Origin: a virus
Length of the DNA stretch: 40,733 bases
IMG/VR virus record: IMGVR_UViG_3300025113_000006
Location: 1-40,733 of that record
Reading direction: 5' to 3' (one strand)
The notes under the pieces are model-generated. The model made no database searches. It saw only the letters and a program-made list of their open reading frames with translations, and had not been told where the DNA came from. Position 1 is the stretch's first letter. Each line of letters begins with the position of its first letter. Positions 1 to 11,341 of this stretch are shown in pieces. The position numbers and the translations under genes were made by a program.

Positions 1-1821
1 ATCGATGGGACCGACGGCACGAACGGAGCGAACGGCGCTCGCTTCGCCACCGCCCGCCTCTTCCGCTGGGCACCGACGATCCCGACGATCTCAGGCACGA
101 ACACCTACACCTGGGCCACCGGCATCATCAGTGGCACGCTGCCAACCGGCTGGTTCGCCGCACCACCGGCGGCCGTTACCGGCTCGACGCTCTGGACCGC
201 CTCGATCAACCTCATCGACGCGGCCACGACAGCCACCACCTCGGTCAACTGGGTCAACGCGGTCATCACCGCCACCGCCTACATCGGGGCGGACGGCACC
301 GATGGAACAAACGGCACCGACGGCACCAACGGCGCGCAGGGCACCTCCGCCCGTGTGATGTATGTCAAGACGACCTTGACCTCACTGGGCACCGGTACGG
401 CATCGTCAACTGGGCCGTCCTCCTTCCCAGCGAGCGCCTTCGGTGTGAGTGGCTGGGTCGGCAACGTCCCTACCTACGAGGCGGGAGAGAACGTCTACAC
501 CTCGGACGGGCTCTACAACCCGTCAACCAACATCACGACGTGGAACACCCCCTACCTGTCGGCCCTGAAGGTCGGCAGCCTGTCGGCGATCACGGTCAAC
601 ACGGGCAACCTGTCGGTCAACGGTGGGCTGACCATCGGTTCGACTGGCTACATCCTGGGTGGGCAGCTCACCTACAACAACGGGACCGGTTTCTTCCTAG
701 GCTACAACGGCGGGCAGTACCGCTTCAGCATCGGCAGCTCGGCGGCCGGTGAGCCGCGGCTGCTGTGGTCCGGCACCTCGCTGTCCATTCAGAACTCGGG
801 CATCTACCTAGGTGACTTCACGAGCTACAGCTGGCCAGCAGGTGGGCAGTCGCTGACGGGCACCGCGCTGAGCTCGGTAGGCGGTATCCGCGTCGGCAAC
901 AAGAACGATGGGCAGTACTTCGAGGTGACCTCGGCCGGTAACGTCTACGGGCCCCAGTTCTCCATTGTGTCGGGCAGCGCGACCTTCGCTGGCGCGCTGT
1001 CGGCGGCGTCAGGCACCTTCGCTGGCTCGCTGTCGGCGGCCGTTGGCTCCATTGGCGTCATAACGATGTCAAGCAACTTTGGTAGCGGGGCCCGCATCAC
1101 CTCAGGTGGTTTCAACGGGCTTGGCTATCAATGGCCAGCGGCTGGTGCGGCTCCGGGCTTCCACCTGAGCGGTAGCGGGCTGCTGCTGGGCAACGTCAAT
1201 GATGGGCAGTACTTCCAGGTGACCGCGGCCGGTGTGCTCAACTGCCCAGGTTTCACGATTACCGGCGGTAACGCGACCCTAACGGGCACGCTGAAGGTCG
1301 GCTCCAGCCCAACGGTCTCTGGTTCTGATATGACCGGCACGGGTGCTGTCTTCAACCCGGGTGGCTCATTCGCCATTGGGAATGCCTCGACCAACGTCTC
1401 CTTCAACGGCTCCACGCTGACCCTGAACGGCGACGTGGTGGCCACCGGCAACATCAAGTCCGCGGCGGTCTCTACGACGTACAGCGCGCAGTCAACCACC
1501 AACATCACCAGCGTGGTCGTTACTATTCCAAGTGGAGCCCGGTCGGTTACGGTAATGGGTTTCTTTGGTGGTGGCACCTTCTACAGGTCATCAGGGGGCG
1601 GTAAGGAAGCGACCTACTGGGTCGATACAGGGCCTTTGGACGGAACTCTATCAGCTACCTCATCACTTTTTCCAACTGCTTCAGATACGGGTTCAACGGC
1701 AGTCACGCGTATCAACCCTCTGGCGAACACCTATACTATAACCGCCACCCGAACAACCCTTACTGGAAGCGATACCTACAAGGGCAAGCTCGGTATCGTC
1801 GTCATCGTAACCAACAAGTAA
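1..1821 (+). CDS. C-terminal part of J-like tail tip/fibre protein (5' open)
   Basis: Frame 1 is open from the first base and ends at TAA; the first internal ATG (355) is not a believable start because coding character continues upstream. The protein opens with DGTDGTNG collagen-like triplets and one copy of a roughly 70-residue module (RW...TYTW...GW...STLW) that is also repeated in the tip protein at the right end of the window. It continues with two copies of a module built around NDGQYF.VT.AG (codons near 907 and 1200) and ends in a beta-rich tip from about 1500. In lambda-type phages such a C-terminus contacts the host receptor. Codons in the last 300 bases are visibly richer in A/T than before, suggesting a swapped receptor-binding tip. 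Continuity with the gene at 35721 is inferred from frame and shared modules. Confidence 0.85.
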   Translation: MDGTDGTNGANGARFATARLFRWAPTIPTISGTNTYTWATGIISGTLPTGWFAAPPAAVTGSTLWTASINLIDAATTATTSVNWVNAVITATAYIGADGTDGTNGTDGTNGAQGTSARVMYVKTTLTSLGTGTASSTGPSSFPASAFGVSGWVGNVPTYEAGENVYTSDGLYNPSTNITTWNTPYLSALKVGSLSAITVNTGNLSVNGGLTIGSTGYILGGQLTYNNGTGFFLGYNGGQYRFSIGSSAAGEPRLLWSGTSLSIQNSGIYLGDFTSYSWPAGGQSLTGTALSSVGGIRVGNKNDGQYFEVTSAGNVYGPQFSIVSGSATFAGALSAASGTFAGSLSAAVGSIGVITMSSNFGSGARITSGGFNGLGYQWPAAGAAPGFHLSGSGLLLGNVNDGQYFQVTAAGVLNCPGFTITGGNATLTGTLKVGSSPTVSGSDMTGTGAVFNPGGSFAIGNASTNVSFNGSTLTLNGDVVATGNIKSAAVSTTYSAQSTTNITSVVVTIPSGARSVTVMGFFGGGTFYRSSGGGKEATYWVDTGPLDGTLSATSSLFPTASDTGSTAVTRINPLANTYTITATRTTLTGSDTYKGKLGIVVIVTNK

Positions 1822-1826
1822 GCACC

Positions 1827-2234
1827 ATGCCACGCTACGCCATCTATGACCCAACCGGCTTCATTCTTCGCGTCGTTGACGTGGATGAGACGCACATCGC
1901 CATTCAGCTCCAACCAGGCGAGGCCTACGTCCAGGACGACACGGTCTCGCCCGACGACGCGGTCGACCCAGCCACCGGGCAGATCATTCGCCAGCAGGCC
2001 CCAGTCAGCAACATCGTCCCACCTGAGCGGATTCCCGAGTACGTCAAGCGCCGCATGCAGGCCTACCCACCGGTCGCGGTCCAGCTGGACGCCCTCTGGC
2101 ACGCGATGCGCGAGGGCGAGATACCGAAGGCCACCAGGTTCTTCAACCTCATCCTTGCCGTCAAGCTCGGTCACCCGAAGGTGGACGTGGCCGACCCGGT
2201 CATCATCTACGAGATGAACCCTACCGAGGAGTAA
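1827..2234 (+). CDS. XkdW-like / tail fibre assembly-type protein
   Basis: The 135-residue product begins MPRYAIYDPTG. Its C-terminal half carries a YPPVAVQLDALWHAM stretch followed by an LAVK..HPK segment. That arrangement (YPs..QLDmLW ... I.aVK..yPK) is the signature of XkdW-like proteins and of C-termini of tail fibre assembly proteins, which sit next to fibre genes and help fibres fold or attach. It starts six bases after the J-like gene, with little Shine-Dalgarno sequence, so translational coupling to the upstream gene is likely. Family placement rests on this motif and on position only. Exact partner unknown. Confidence 0.6.
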   Translation: MPRYAIYDPTGFILRVVDVDETHIAIQLQPGEAYVQDDTVSPDDAVDPATGQIIRQQAPVSNIVPPERIPEYVKRRMQAYPPVAVQLDALWHAMREGEIPKATRFFNLILAVKLGHPKVDVADPVIIYEMNPTEE

Positions 2235-2238
2235 TCGA

Positions 2239-2787
2239 ATGCAGCTTCCCGACTGGTCAAACACCTACGCCGGCAACGGCAAGAAGGTCGTCACCGCCCG
2301 CCACGAGGTCTTTGGCTGGGGCGCCACTCGACAGAACTTTCCAGTGGGCAGCCAGCTCGTCGTCATCGCTCGCGAGACCATTCCGCGCGCGAAGGCGCCG
2401 AACCGCGGCTTCTACACGACCGGCCTGGCCAACCTGGTGGTAGATGGCGTCCAGTACTCCACTCGACAGGAGGGCGACTACACGCACGACTTTCCAGACC
2501 ACCCAGCTGGTCGGATGACGGTGACCGCGGTGACCCCGGTTGAGCTGTGGTGCTTCGACTACGGCGCCAATGGCAACCGCCTGCCTGATCTGGAGCCGGT
2601 GCGCATCAGCGCGGGAAGCACCTACACCATTGACGCAGGGCGGCACTTCTTCCTCATGCGCGGCACCCTGGGCGACATGGAGGGTCCTGAGACCTACGTG
2701 GGCGTCCAGCGCACGCTGGTGGCGACCACTCCGTGCTACGGCTTCGTGCTCGATGGACCTCGTCCTCCCGATACGGCACCTGACTAA
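2239..2787 (+). CDS. hypothetical fibre-region protein, beta-rich (cupin-like?)
   Basis: The 182-residue protein begins MQLPDWSNTYAG and follows a good ribosome site (GAGGAG eight bases upstream, inside the preceding gene's last codons). I do not recognise a family. The sequence alternates short hydrophobic strands with turns (for example FPVGSQLVVIARETIP, then GRMTVTAVTPVELWCFDYG), which suggests an all-beta, cupin-like or sandwich fold. Its place between a fibre-assembly-type gene and two giant fibres makes a structural or fibre-associated role plausible. There is no signal peptide, transmembrane helix or catalytic motif. The stop codon TAA lies inside a CTAAATA late-promoter-like motif. 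Confidence 0.55.
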   Translation: MQLPDWSNTYAGNGKKVVTARHEVFGWGATRQNFPVGSQLVVIARETIPRAKAPNRGFYTTGLANLVVDGVQYSTRQEGDYTHDFPDHPAGRMTVTAVTPVELWCFDYGANGNRLPDLEPVRISAGSTYTIDAGRHFFLMRGTLGDMEGPETYVGVQRTLVATTPCYGFVLDGPRPPDTAPD

Positions 2788-2790
2788 ATA
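2784..2790 (+). promoter_or_regulatory. late-promoter-like motif CTAAATA
   Basis: CTAAATA overlaps the TAA stop of the preceding gene and lies 21 bases before the next ATG (2812). The following bases CACCCTA are identical to those after the copy at 24036, so the two sites share a 14-base string. It belongs to the + strand family described in the findings. Confidence 0.55.
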
Positions 2791-2811
2791 CACCCTACGC
2801 AAGGAGCACCC

Positions 2812-3195
2812 ATGGCCACACAGGCACTCAACGTTCTGGTGGAGAACGGCAACATCACCGTCAAGCAGGGGACGAACGCCTCTTGGGCCTACGTCCTCAA
2901 GAAGGACGGCGTGCCCGTTGACATCACCGGCTGGTCGTGCGCCTGCCAGGTGCGCCTCACCTACGACAGCTCCACCGCGCTGCTCACGCTGACCATCGAC
3001 AACGCGAAGGTCACCAACGGCGGTGTGGACGGGACCTTCACGCTCTACCTTGCTCCCACGGACACGTCCGTCATCGCCTTCAAGGGCGAGCTGCTCGAGT
3101 GCGTGTATGACGTTGAGATCACCGACGGCGCTGGCCTGAAGACGCGCATCGCCGAGGGCCTCTTCATCATCGACCGTGAGGTCACCAAGGTATGA
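2812..3195 (+). CDS. small beta-structured fibre/baseplate accessory protein
   Basis: The 127-residue protein follows an AAGGAG ribosome site nine bases from its ATG. The pattern ([28 protein letters not shown], a run of strands, then [10 protein letters not shown] and a final EVTKV) matches small immunoglobulin-like or BppU-N-like proteins commonly encoded immediately before phage fibre genes, where they join the fibre to the tail. The stop codon overlaps the start of the collagen-like fibre by four bases (ATGA), indicating translational coupling with it. Assignment is from strand pattern and context, not from a catalytic motif. Confidence 0.55.
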   Translation: MATQALNVLVENGNITVKQGTNASWAYVLKKDGVPVDITGWSCACQVRLTYDSSTALLTLTIDNAKVTNGGVDGTFTLYLAPTDTSVIAFKGELLECVYDVEITDGAGLKTRIAEGLFIIDREVTKV

Positions 3196-6100
3196 ATGAG
3201 TTCGACGTCGTTGAGGTCCTGGTCCCGCAGCCGGTCACGACCGTTGACGTCGCTCTGCCCGCCGCCATCACGACCATTGAGGTCGCCATCGGGCTTACCG
3301 GCCCGCCTGGTCCAGTTGGTCCACCAGGTGCTACAGGTCCCGCTGGTCCCATCGGTCCAGCAGGTGTCCAAGGTCCAGTTGGGCCGATAGGGCCACAGGG
3401 CATCCAAGGAACACCAGGGCCACGAGGTGAGACGGGACCACAAGGGCCGCAGGGCCTCACTGGCCAACCTGGGCCACAGGGCCCGATCGGTGAGAGCGGG
3501 CCACAGGGTATCCAGGGGCTGCCTGGCCCACAGGGCAGCGTTGGACCGACCGGACCAGCCGGCGAACAAGGCGAGGTCGGGCCAGCCGGTCCGCAGGGAC
3601 CACAGGGCAACCAGGGCTTCACGGGCCTCACCGGCCCGCAGGGGCCAAAGGGCGACACCGGCTCGGCAGGGCCACAGGGCATCCAAGGACCACCTGGCAT
3701 CCAAGGCCCAGTTGGCGACACCGGCGCTCAAGGGCCGCAGGGCAACACGGGGCCACCTGGGCCGCAGGGCGTCCAGGGCATCCAAGGCCCAGTTGGCTCG
3801 CAGTGGTTCAACGGGACCGTCGTCCCATCGAGCGGCACCGGCACGGACGGCGACTTCTACCTCCACGATCCAACGGGCGACGTCTACCAGAAGGTGGCCG
3901 GCGAGTGGGTGTTCAGCTCCAACATGCTCGGGCCACCAGGTGCTACCGGCCCTGCGGGAGTCGCTGGACCTCAGGGGCCACAGGGCAGCCAAGGCGTCGC
4001 TGGGCCTGAAGGACCAGCTGGCAGCACGGGACCAGCGGGTATCCAAGGCGTGCCTGGTCCGGTTGGGCCAGAAGGACCACAGGGCCCCATCGGTGGCCTC
4101 GGCCCTGCTGGCCCAATCGGACCAGCGGGTGACCCTGGTCCAACTGGACCTGAGGGGCCACAGGGAGATGTAGGGCCACCTGGACCACAGGGCCCTGAGG
4201 GGCCACAGGGAGATGTAGGGCCACCTGGACCACAGGGCGAGCAGGGCTTCACCGGTCCGGCAGGTGTGTCCGGCGACCCAGGGCCTGCCGGACCGCAGGG
4301 CATCCAAGGGGTACCAGGTGCCACCGGCCCAGCCGGACCGCAGGGCATCCAAGGTGATGAAGGGCAGCAGGGCATCCAAGGTGAGGTTGGACCGCAGGGC
4401 GTCCAAGGCCCCGTTGGCCCAGGCGTGGCTGCCGGTGGAGCCGTCGGGCAGGTGCTCGCGAAGGCGACGGCCACCGACTACGCCACCGACTGGTTCTCGC
4501 TGCCGTATCCAGGTATCGGTGGTGTCCGCGTCCACACGTCCAACCCAATCACGCTCTCAGGGCCGGCGACCATCGACGGCGTCGCCCTGGCGACGGGCAA
4601 CCGCGTCCTTGTCAAGAACCAGGCGGTCCTCGCTGAGAACGGCATCTACGTGGTCGACGTCGCCGGTCCGTGGACCCGCTCAGCCGACCCGCTGAACACG
4701 CCCGGTCAGATGGTCGCGGTCAGCGAGGGCACCGATGGCTCCGCCACGGTCTGGCGCTACGACGGCCCGGTGCTCAACAGCTGGACGAGGTCAGGCGACC
4801 GCGTCAGCCTCACACCGGCAACTGGCACGACAGGGCTCTCAACGACGCTGTTGACAGCGGGGCTGGCTCCACCGACCGGTGCGCTCGCCACTCGCTTCAA
4901 CGGGCAGGGCAACCAGGACCTGCTGCTCAAGGTAACCGGCCTCCTGAACATCGCCTCAGGTGGCACCGGTGGGATCACCGCCGTTGAGGCTCGCACCAAC
5001 CTCCTGCCAAGTCAGGTAGGTCAGTCAGGCAAGGTCCTGGCAACCAACGGCACCGACGTCCTGTGGCAGACAGGTGGCACCGGAGGTGGGGCCTCCGCTC
5101 TTGACGACCTCACCGATGTAACGATCACCACTCCAGTTCAGGGCGAGCTGCTCACCTTTACCTCGGGAAGCTGGCGCAACCTACCACCGGCCTCGCTGTC
5201 CTTGGATGGACTCAGCGACGTCGTCGCCCCTACCCCCAGCACCGATGACGCGTTGATCTTCAACGGGACCAACTGGACCTCCCAACCCATCAACCTCACG
5301 CTTGACAAGCTAGGAGATGTAACTATCACCGCTCCAGTGGGCGGGGATACCCTGGTCTACACCGGCAGCCAGTGGGTCGCTGACGCACCGTTGCCGTTCT
5401 TCATCGCGACTGCCCAGGACGTCACGCTGGTCAACCCACTGGGTGGCGAGCTCCTGATGTACAACGGCACGCGCTGGGTCAACAGCCCACCGCTGCCAGT
5501 TTGGCTTGACGCCCTGACCGACGTCCAGCTTACCAGCCCACAGGGGGGAGAGCTCCTTCGCTTCAACGGCAGCTACTGGTTCAACGACGTTGAGCTGCCG
5601 GTCTGGCTTGACAAGCTGACCGACGTCGTGATCACCGCTCCCGCAGGCGGTGACATCCTTACCTTCACCGGGACGGAGTGGCGCAACTACCCACGTGGAA
5701 CCGAGGCACTGTCCAGCCTCAGCGACGTCGACCTGACCTCGCCAAGCAACGGGCAGGCGCTCGTCTTCGACGGAGCGGTGTGGCGAAACTACATTCTCAG
5801 CCTTGACATCCTTGGCGATGTCGTGCTGACAGGCATCCCAGCAGCCGGGCAGGTGCTCACCTGCATCGGTGGTGGTACCTGGACCAACGCGACCCCAACT
5901 CCGGGTCCACTCAACGCCCTCATCGACGTGGACACCGCCGGAGCTCAGGACGGCGACCTCCTCACCTACCAAGGCGGCAGCTGGATACCACAGGCCGCGC
6001 AGCAGGCACCGGCCTACCAGGCAGTTGTCGCCACCGCGGGCCAGCAGGTCATCGACACCGCCGTCGCCACCGTGGCCAACGCCCAAGGCCGCGCCTACCT

Positions 6101-6233
6101 CCAGGTCTTCCGTAACGGCGTTCTCCAGCGTGAGGGCAGCACCCGTGGCTACCAGGTGTCAGGTGACAACCAGCTCAGCTTCGTGGTCCCGCTCAACGCG
6201 GGCGACGAGGTTGACATCTACGCCTTCACCTAA
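3192..6233 (+). CDS. collagen-like tail fibre protein, 1013 aa
   Basis: Residues about 36-415 are Gly-X-Y triplets rich in GPQG, GIQG and GPAG, interrupted near residue 200 by a folded insert containing [18 protein letters not shown]. Such stretches form collagen-type triple helices in trimeric phage fibres. Residues about 640-930 hold roughly nine copies of a 30-40-residue repeat with the core L..L.DV.IT.P..G..L...G..W.N. The C-terminal 80 residues (after [10 protein letters not shown]) are a compact beta domain ending DIYAFT, a likely trimerising or receptor-binding tip. No chaperone-type cleavage site is visible. The repetitive third-position pattern creates long spurious reading frames on the opposite strand. 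Confidence 0.85.
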   Translation: MNEFDVVEVLVPQPVTTVDVALPAAITTIEVAIGLTGPPGPVGPPGATGPAGPIGPAGVQGPVGPIGPQGIQGTPGPRGETGPQGPQGLTGQPGPQGPIGESGPQGIQGLPGPQGSVGPTGPAGEQGEVGPAGPQGPQGNQGFTGLTGPQGPKGDTGSAGPQGIQGPPGIQGPVGDTGAQGPQGNTGPPGPQGVQGIQGPVGSQWFNGTVVPSSGTGTDGDFYLHDPTGDVYQKVAGEWVFSSNMLGPPGATGPAGVAGPQGPQGSQGVAGPEGPAGSTGPAGIQGVPGPVGPEGPQGPIGGLGPAGPIGPAGDPGPTGPEGPQGDVGPPGPQGPEGPQGDVGPPGPQGEQGFTGPAGVSGDPGPAGPQGIQGVPGATGPAGPQGIQGDEGQQGIQGEVGPQGVQGPVGPGVAAGGAVGQVLAKATATDYATDWFSLPYPGIGGVRVHTSNPITLSGPATIDGVALATGNRVLVKNQAVLAENGIYVVDVAGPWTRSADPLNTPGQMVAVSEGTDGSATVWRYDGPVLNSWTRSGDRVSLTPATGTTGLSTTLLTAGLAPPTGALATRFNGQGNQDLLLKVTGLLNIASGGTGGITAVEARTNLLPSQVGQSGKVLATNGTDVLWQTGGTGGGASALDDLTDVTITTPVQGELLTFTSGSWRNLPPASLSLDGLSDVVAPTPSTDDALIFNGTNWTSQPINLTLDKLGDVTITAPVGGDTLVYTGSQWVADAPLPFFIATAQDVTLVNPLGGELLMYNGTRWVNSPPLPVWLDALTDVQLTSPQGGELLRFNGSYWFNDVELPVWLDKLTDVVITAPAGGDILTFTGTEWRNYPRGTEALSSLSDVDLTSPSNGQALVFDGAVWRNYILSLDILGDVVLTGIPAAGQVLTCIGGGTWTNATPTPGPLNALIDVDTAGAQDGDLLTYQGGSWIPQAAQQAPAYQAVVATAGQQVIDTAVATVANAQGRAYLQVFRNGVLQREGSTRGYQVSGDNQLSFVVPLNAGDEVDIYAFT
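4149..4238 (+). repeat. perfect 45-bp tandem duplication in collagen region
   Basis: Positions 4149-4193 and 4194-4238 are identical base for base and encode the 15-residue unit [15 protein letters not shown] twice. Neighbouring triplets are only similar, so this copy looks recent and was probably made by slippage or unequal recombination. It keeps both frame and triplet phase and so lengthens the fibre by five triplets. Confidence 0.9.
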
Positions 6234-6242
6234 GGACCACTC

Positions 6243-9200
6243 ATGGCACAGAAGAAGATAACCGGCGACCAGATCGACTCGACCACGCTGACACCTGTCT
6301 GGGGCACCATCACGGGGGACCCCTTCAACCAGTCCGACATCACCAGCTACATCGTCGCGCTGGGCCACTCGGCGACCAACACGGGCGTCACCACCGAGAC
6401 CGACACCGTCCAGCTCATCGCCCTGAACGACACGACGGTGCGCATCGCCCCGGTCGGCAAGGCCATCTTCTACTCGCTGCTGGGTACCAACACCTCGCTC
6501 AAGAGCTTTCCACAGACGGACTACCCGCTCGCCAACCTCGGGCTGACGAGCGACGGCCTCTTCGTCCGCTACCTCGGCTACGACGCCAACGGGGCCGTCG
6601 TGGTCTCAGGTGAGAACTTCCTGACGAGCCGCTCCATCCTGCAGCTCGGCTTCGTGCTTGTCAAACGGGTAAGCGGCGTCGTTACCTTCATCGACGGGGC
6701 AGCTGGGCTTCGCAACGTCTTCTCGCAGCCTGACTTCGCCGGCAACACCGGCATGATCGACACCTTCCTTCAGGTCGCCGCGACCAGCCTCATCGTGCCC
6801 AACGCCGGGCTGACCATTGGCGTCACGAACGGCGTCGTCAAGGGACCAGCTGTCGCCTGGGGAACGGGTAACATCAACGAGCGAGCGGTTGCCGCGGCCA
6901 ACCCGCTGACCTTCAAGATCTTCAACCCCTCGACGCCGCTGCAGACCTCGCTGCCGGCGGACACGACGGCGGTCCAGGTGACGCAGTACTGGAACGGCAC
7001 GGCGATGGTCGCGCTGGCCGCCAACCGCGCGTCGGTGCAGCGCATCATGATCGGCATCAACGGCCGCTTCGTGCAGCAGGTCGGCGAGGCGCAGTTCGCG
7101 AACGCCAACGACGCGGTGCAGGGCATCGACATCGCGCCCTTCACCGAGCTGTTTCCAAAGGGCTTCTACACCGAGGTGGCGCGCTTCGCCACCACCAACA
7201 CGACGACCAACCTGCTGACGCAGGCCATCTGGTCGACCGCTGGCCGCGGCGGTTCAGGTGGAGGCGGTGGTTCAGCTGCGGGGACCGTGACGTCGGTCGG
7301 CATCACGTCCGCGGACATGACGGTCACCGGCTCACCGATCACGAGCTCAGGCGACGTCAACCTCGCGCTGAACACCGTGCCCGTTGCCAAGGGCGGCACC
7401 GGAGGCACGACGCCTACGACCGCCTTGACGAACCTGCTACCCAGCCAGACGAGCAACTCAGGTAAGTTCCTGACGACCAACGGCACGGCGACCAGCTGGG
7501 CCACGGTGAGCGGTGGCACAGCGGCGGCGGGAGCCGACAAGCAGGTGCAGTACAACTCCGGTGGCAGCCTGGCCGGGCACACCCACCTTACGTATGACCC
7601 AGCCACCACCTCGCTTCAGATCGGCACCACTGACCCTACCAGTGGCAACTTTCTCCGGGTCGGTGGCAACCTGGAGCTGTTCAGCGACACAGGCATCAAC
7701 ACCGCCGTGGTGCGCGGTGGTGCGCGAGCTGGAACCGCGGTAAACCTGCGCCTATACGGTGGGCAAGCAACGGACTCCAGCAACGCACCTGGTGAGATCC
7801 AGGTCGGAACGTCATCCACCACCATTGGCGGACATGTCGTGCTTGCAGGTGGAGCGGCTGTTGGTGCGGGCAGCACCGCCGGTAGTGTCAACCTCTATGC
7901 CGGTGCTGCCTCAGGTGGAGCAGCTGCTGGAAGCGGCATCAGGTTCTATCTAGGTGGAGTTGCCCAGCTTGAGCTGACACCTGCTGGCCCGTGGCTGGTA
8001 GGTGGCGCAGGTGGCACCAACGGCCAGGTGCTGTCATCCAATGGCGTAGGGCTGCCACCTTCCTGGAAGACCGTCACCGGCACCGGCTCGGTGACCTCTG
8101 TCGCTGGTGCTGGAACACAAGGGGTGACCATCAGCGGCTCACCGATCACGACCAGCGGCACGCTGACGATCGGTCTCGGGAACATCACGCCTACCTCGGT
8201 AGCGGCCACTGGCACCGTAACTGGCAGCAACTTGTCCGGCACCAACTCCGGTGACCAGGTCATCACGCTTACAGGTGGGGTCACCGGCTCAGGCACCGGC
8301 TCCTTTGCGGCAACCGTCGTCACGAATGCCAACCTAACCGGAGATGTCGTCTCCAGCGGCAACGCGACCGCCTACGCGGCCACCGTGCCGATCGCGAAGG
8401 GCGGCACCGGACAGGTCACGGCCAACACGGCGCTCAACGCGCTGCTCCCAGCCCAGGCGACGCACTCAGGCAAGGTGCTCAGCACCGACGGCACGAACAC
8501 GACGTGGACGACCGTCAGCGGAGGTGGTGGAACTCCAGGTGGAGCGGACACCCAGCTCCAGTTCAACTCCTCTGGGGCGTTCGCTGGTTCCAGCAACCTG
8601 ACCTGGGACAACACCAACAAGGTCCTGTCGGTGCTGGCCAACAGCGGCACCGGCAACGTGACCATCCGTGGTCCGCTGGCGGCGGCTAACTCCGCGGCCA
8701 TCGAGGTCACGCTTGCCAACGGCGCAAGCAACACCCAGCGGCCGCTGCAGCTGACAGGCTACGGTGGAGATGTGTTTGTCGGCATCCCGCAGATCTTCTT
8801 CCGCAAGGCGCGTGGTGATGCAACGACACCGGCCGTGCCTATCACAGGGGACTACCTCGCCAACGTGGAGGCTCAGGGCTGGAACGGCACCACCTTCGCC
8901 AGCGGTGCCTACTACGCCTTTCTTGCCGCTGAGACCTGGTCAGGCAGCGCTCGAGGCACCACCTTCCGCACGCAGCTGGCACCGCTTGGGTCAACGACCA
9001 TAGCTCCGGTGTTCGACACCTGGGCCACCGCCGCCAACGCCATCGTGACGCAGGTAGGCACCAGTGGAAACGGTTCTCTTACCTGGCGCGTTGGTGGTGG
9101 GACAACCTTCACCAACAACACAGGTAGCACAACTCACGCGAGGATCAACGCAGGCACCGCGTCAGCTGCCGCAACTGACCTGGTTCGCCACTCGCAGCTG

Positions 9201-11135
9201 ACAGGTGGCAGCAATGGTCAGGTTCTTACATCTAATGGAGTCGGTGAATTTCCGACCTGGACGACGGTAGGGCTTGGTACGGGCACGGTCACCAGCGTGG
9301 CGATCGCCACCAACAACGCGGGCATCTCCGTTACGGGGTCACCAATCACTACCAGTGGGACCATCACCGTCTCGACCAACCCCTTCACCTCAACCACACC
9401 AGGGCACGTGCCACCCAGCGGGGGTGGCACCGAAACCTTCCTTCGAGCCGACGGGGCGTTTGTCGCCCCTCCAGCAGGAGCACAGGGACCGCAAGGTGAC
9501 CCCGGCCCGCAGGGAGATCCAGGCCCACAGGGTGTCCAGGGTGAGGTCGGCCCTGCCGGTCCACAAGGGGACCCCGGCCCGCAGGGCGTCCAAGGGGTTC
9601 AGGGTGAGGTTGGGCCTGAGGGGCCGCAGGGTGACCCCGGTCCACAGGGTGTCCAAGGGGTGCCTGGAGCCGATGGTGCGGCAGGGCCCTCGGGCCCGCA
9701 AGGGGACCCCGGGGCTCAGGGCGCCCAGGGGCCAGCCGGCCCAGGTGTGGCGGCAGGGGGCACGACCGGCCAGGTGCTGGCGAAGATCGACGGGGCGGAT
9801 TTCAACACACAGTGGGTGAACGCCGCCGCTAGTTCAGGGACGGTGACCTCGGTGGGGGCCACCTCAGCCAATGCGGCCATCACCGTAGCGGGCTCGCCAA
9901 TTACCTCGAGCGGCTCGCTGACCTTCACCGCAAACGTCTTCACCTCAGCAACCCCTGGCGTCGTGCCTGCCTCAGGTGGCGGCACCACCAACTTCCTACG
10001 GGCCGACGGGACCTTTGCGGCTCCGACCAGCCTACCTGCCGGTGGCGACACCCAGGTGCAGTATAACAACGGCGGGGTCATGGGGGGTAACCTCCTCTTC
10101 ACCTTCAAGTCCGCCACCAACGCGCTCAATCTCAACGGGCTGGAGGTTGCCAAGTTTGGCACCAACTCGGTGCGGCTCAACACCACCGCCATCCCCGCAG
10201 GCATTGACTCCGTCTACATCGGGGTCGCAAGTGGGTTGTCGCGGACGAGTGGTGACTACAACACCTTCGTGGGAGCCTACACCGGCCAGGCCACCGTGAC
10301 AGGCGACGAAAACACCGCCATTGGCTCCTACGCCCTCTACAACGCCACGGGCGGCTTCAACACGGGTATCGGGTCAGGGACGCTGCAGGACGCCTTCCAG
10401 GCGTCGCACTGTCTGGCTTTTGGTCGGTCCGCGGGTTTCTTGCTAGGGAGCTCAAGCCCCGTGTCAGGGTCCATCGTCATCGGGGCGGACCAGGCATCCG
10501 ACCTCACCTCCAACGAGCTGGTCATCGCGGTGGGAGCGTTTGGCTCGACCATCAGGCGCCTGCGGGTAAACCCAAGTGGTGCCTACTCCTTCACCAATGC
10601 GGCCAGCTACGGCACCAGCGGACAGGTCCTCACCTCCGCCGGTACGGGTGGTCCGCCTACCTGGCAGCCACCTAGTGGTGTCGAAACCTACCTGTCAGTT
10701 TCGCAGACATCGGCAACAAACACCACCCCAGTCGCGGTCACAGGTGCGTCATTTGCAACAGCTGCAAGCAGCACCTACAAGGTGACCTTCAATGGCACGG
10801 TTGTCAACAGCACCGGTGGGGCATCCAGTCCCTACCCAATTCTGGTGCTTGACACAAGCAACCTTCAGTCAGTCATGGGTGGAGGTTTTACCGGTGGGGC
10901 GTTTGGCACCTCGCCAACCGCCATCACCGTGACTCAGACCGCTAACAACACCCCTGCGGCGGTACCGTCCTACACCTGGCTGTCCGGCGCTGTAGCGGCG
11001 GTCGCTCAATACACCTGGTTCATTACAACCACCGCGAGCACCGGCACCTGCACCCTCAAGATACGCAACTCATCGGGGACCACCACCACCACCTGCGTTG
11101 GTGGGTCAAGGTTCTCCTACGTCAAGATTGCCTAG
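6243..11135 (+). CDS. giant modular tail fibre protein, 1630 aa
   Basis: It starts nine bases after the previous stop with AAGGA upstream of the ATG. The N-terminal 330 residues are a unique globular, probably tail-attaching, domain. After a Gly/Ser linker come several copies of a module with the cores GTVTSV, V.GSPIT.SG, AKGGTG, LLP.Q...SGK.L.TNGT and W.TV, widespread in phage side fibres. A collagen-like Gly-X-Y block (about 9478-9750) sits between two such modules. Further on, [10 protein letters not shown]...[10 protein letters not shown]...FNTGIGS resembles the left-handed head repeats of trimeric adhesins. The last 150 residues form a beta-rich tip that could be C1q-like. The stop is TAG and shares its G with the next start. 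Confidence 0.85.
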   Translation: MAQKKITGDQIDSTTLTPVWGTITGDPFNQSDITSYIVALGHSATNTGVTTETDTVQLIALNDTTVRIAPVGKAIFYSLLGTNTSLKSFPQTDYPLANLGLTSDGLFVRYLGYDANGAVVVSGENFLTSRSILQLGFVLVKRVSGVVTFIDGAAGLRNVFSQPDFAGNTGMIDTFLQVAATSLIVPNAGLTIGVTNGVVKGPAVAWGTGNINERAVAAANPLTFKIFNPSTPLQTSLPADTTAVQVTQYWNGTAMVALAANRASVQRIMIGINGRFVQQVGEAQFANANDAVQGIDIAPFTELFPKGFYTEVARFATTNTTTNLLTQAIWSTAGRGGSGGGGGSAAGTVTSVGITSADMTVTGSPITSSGDVNLALNTVPVAKGGTGGTTPTTALTNLLPSQTSNSGKFLTTNGTATSWATVSGGTAAAGADKQVQYNSGGSLAGHTHLTYDPATTSLQIGTTDPTSGNFLRVGGNLELFSDTGINTAVVRGGARAGTAVNLRLYGGQATDSSNAPGEIQVGTSSTTIGGHVVLAGGAAVGAGSTAGSVNLYAGAASGGAAAGSGIRFYLGGVAQLELTPAGPWLVGGAGGTNGQVLSSNGVGLPPSWKTVTGTGSVTSVAGAGTQGVTISGSPITTSGTLTIGLGNITPTSVAATGTVTGSNLSGTNSGDQVITLTGGVTGSGTGSFAATVVTNANLTGDVVSSGNATAYAATVPIAKGGTGQVTANTALNALLPAQATHSGKVLSTDGTNTTWTTVSGGGGTPGGADTQLQFNSSGAFAGSSNLTWDNTNKVLSVLANSGTGNVTIRGPLAAANSAAIEVTLANGASNTQRPLQLTGYGGDVFVGIPQIFFRKARGDATTPAVPITGDYLANVEAQGWNGTTFASGAYYAFLAAETWSGSARGTTFRTQLAPLGSTTIAPVFDTWATAANAIVTQVGTSGNGSLTWRVGGGTTFTNNTGSTTHARINAGTASAAATDLVRHSQLTGGSNGQVLTSNGVGEFPTWTTVGLGTGTVTSVAIATNNAGISVTGSPITTSGTITVSTNPFTSTTPGHVPPSGGGTETFLRADGAFVAPPAGAQGPQGDPGPQGDPGPQGVQGEVGPAGPQGDPGPQGVQGVQGEVGPEGPQGDPGPQGVQGVPGADGAAGPSGPQGDPGAQGAQGPAGPGVAAGGTTGQVLAKIDGADFNTQWVNAAASSGTVTSVGATSANAAITVAGSPITSSGSLTFTANVFTSATPGVVPASGGGTTNFLRADGTFAAPTSLPAGGDTQVQYNNGGVMGGNLLFTFKSATNALNLNGLEVAKFGTNSVRLNTTAIPAGIDSVYIGVASGLSRTSGDYNTFVGAYTGQATVTGDENTAIGSYALYNATGGFNTGIGSGTLQDAFQASHCLAFGRSAGFLLGSSSPVSGSIVIGADQASDLTSNELVIAVGAFGSTIRRLRVNPSGAYSFTNAASYGTSGQVLTSAGTGGPPTWQPPSGVETYLSVSQTSATNTTPVAVTGASFATAASSTYKVTFNGTVVNSTGGASSPYPILVLDTSNLQSVMGGGFTGGAFGTSPTAITVTQTANNTPAAVPSYTWLSGAVAAVAQYTWFITTTASTGTCTLKIRNSSGTTTTTCVGGSRFSYVKIA

Positions 11136-11341
11136 TGAAGATCGTCTCCCGCACCACGCCTACTTTGGTCGATGCCTACCGGACCGGCATCAAGGAAACT
11201 GCCTGCATCGTGCTGCTCTCCATCAAGGAGTGCCGCGAGATCGCCAAGAGCCACTCGGACCCGGCCTTCATCAACGCGCTGCTTGACACCATTGACGACG
11301 CGCTCATCGCCCACGACTGGACCACCTTCGACGAGGACTGA
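11135..11341 (+). CDS. small hypothetical protein, 68 aa
   Basis: It starts with GTG, whose G is the last base of the fibre's TAG stop, so it must be translated by reinitiation. The product is soluble and acidic towards the end (DTIDDALIAHDWTTFDED), predicted alpha-helical, with no transmembrane segment. I do not recognise it. Many phages place lysis genes after the fibres, but nothing here looks like a holin or endolysin. Confidence 0.55.
   Translation: MKIVSRTTPTLVDAYRTGIKETACIVLLSIKECREIAKSHSDPAFINALLDTIDDALIAHDWTTFDED

Noticed and set aside
3300-4440. Regularly spaced repeats resembling a CRISPR array
   Set aside because: Period is 9 or 45 bases in phase with Gly-X-Y codons, there are no unique spacers, and the frame is open throughout.
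3045-4535. Long leftward reading frame (496 codons) opposite the collagen-like fibre, and similar ones at 3182-3721 and 3971-4474
   Set aside because: They are mirror products of the Gly-X-Y codon pattern (Pro/Gly/Trp-Pro repeats), without ribosome sites or family features.
5310-6086. 258-codon leftward frame opposite the fibre C-terminal repeats
   Set aside because: It is antisense to a clearly coding repeated domain and lacks start signals.
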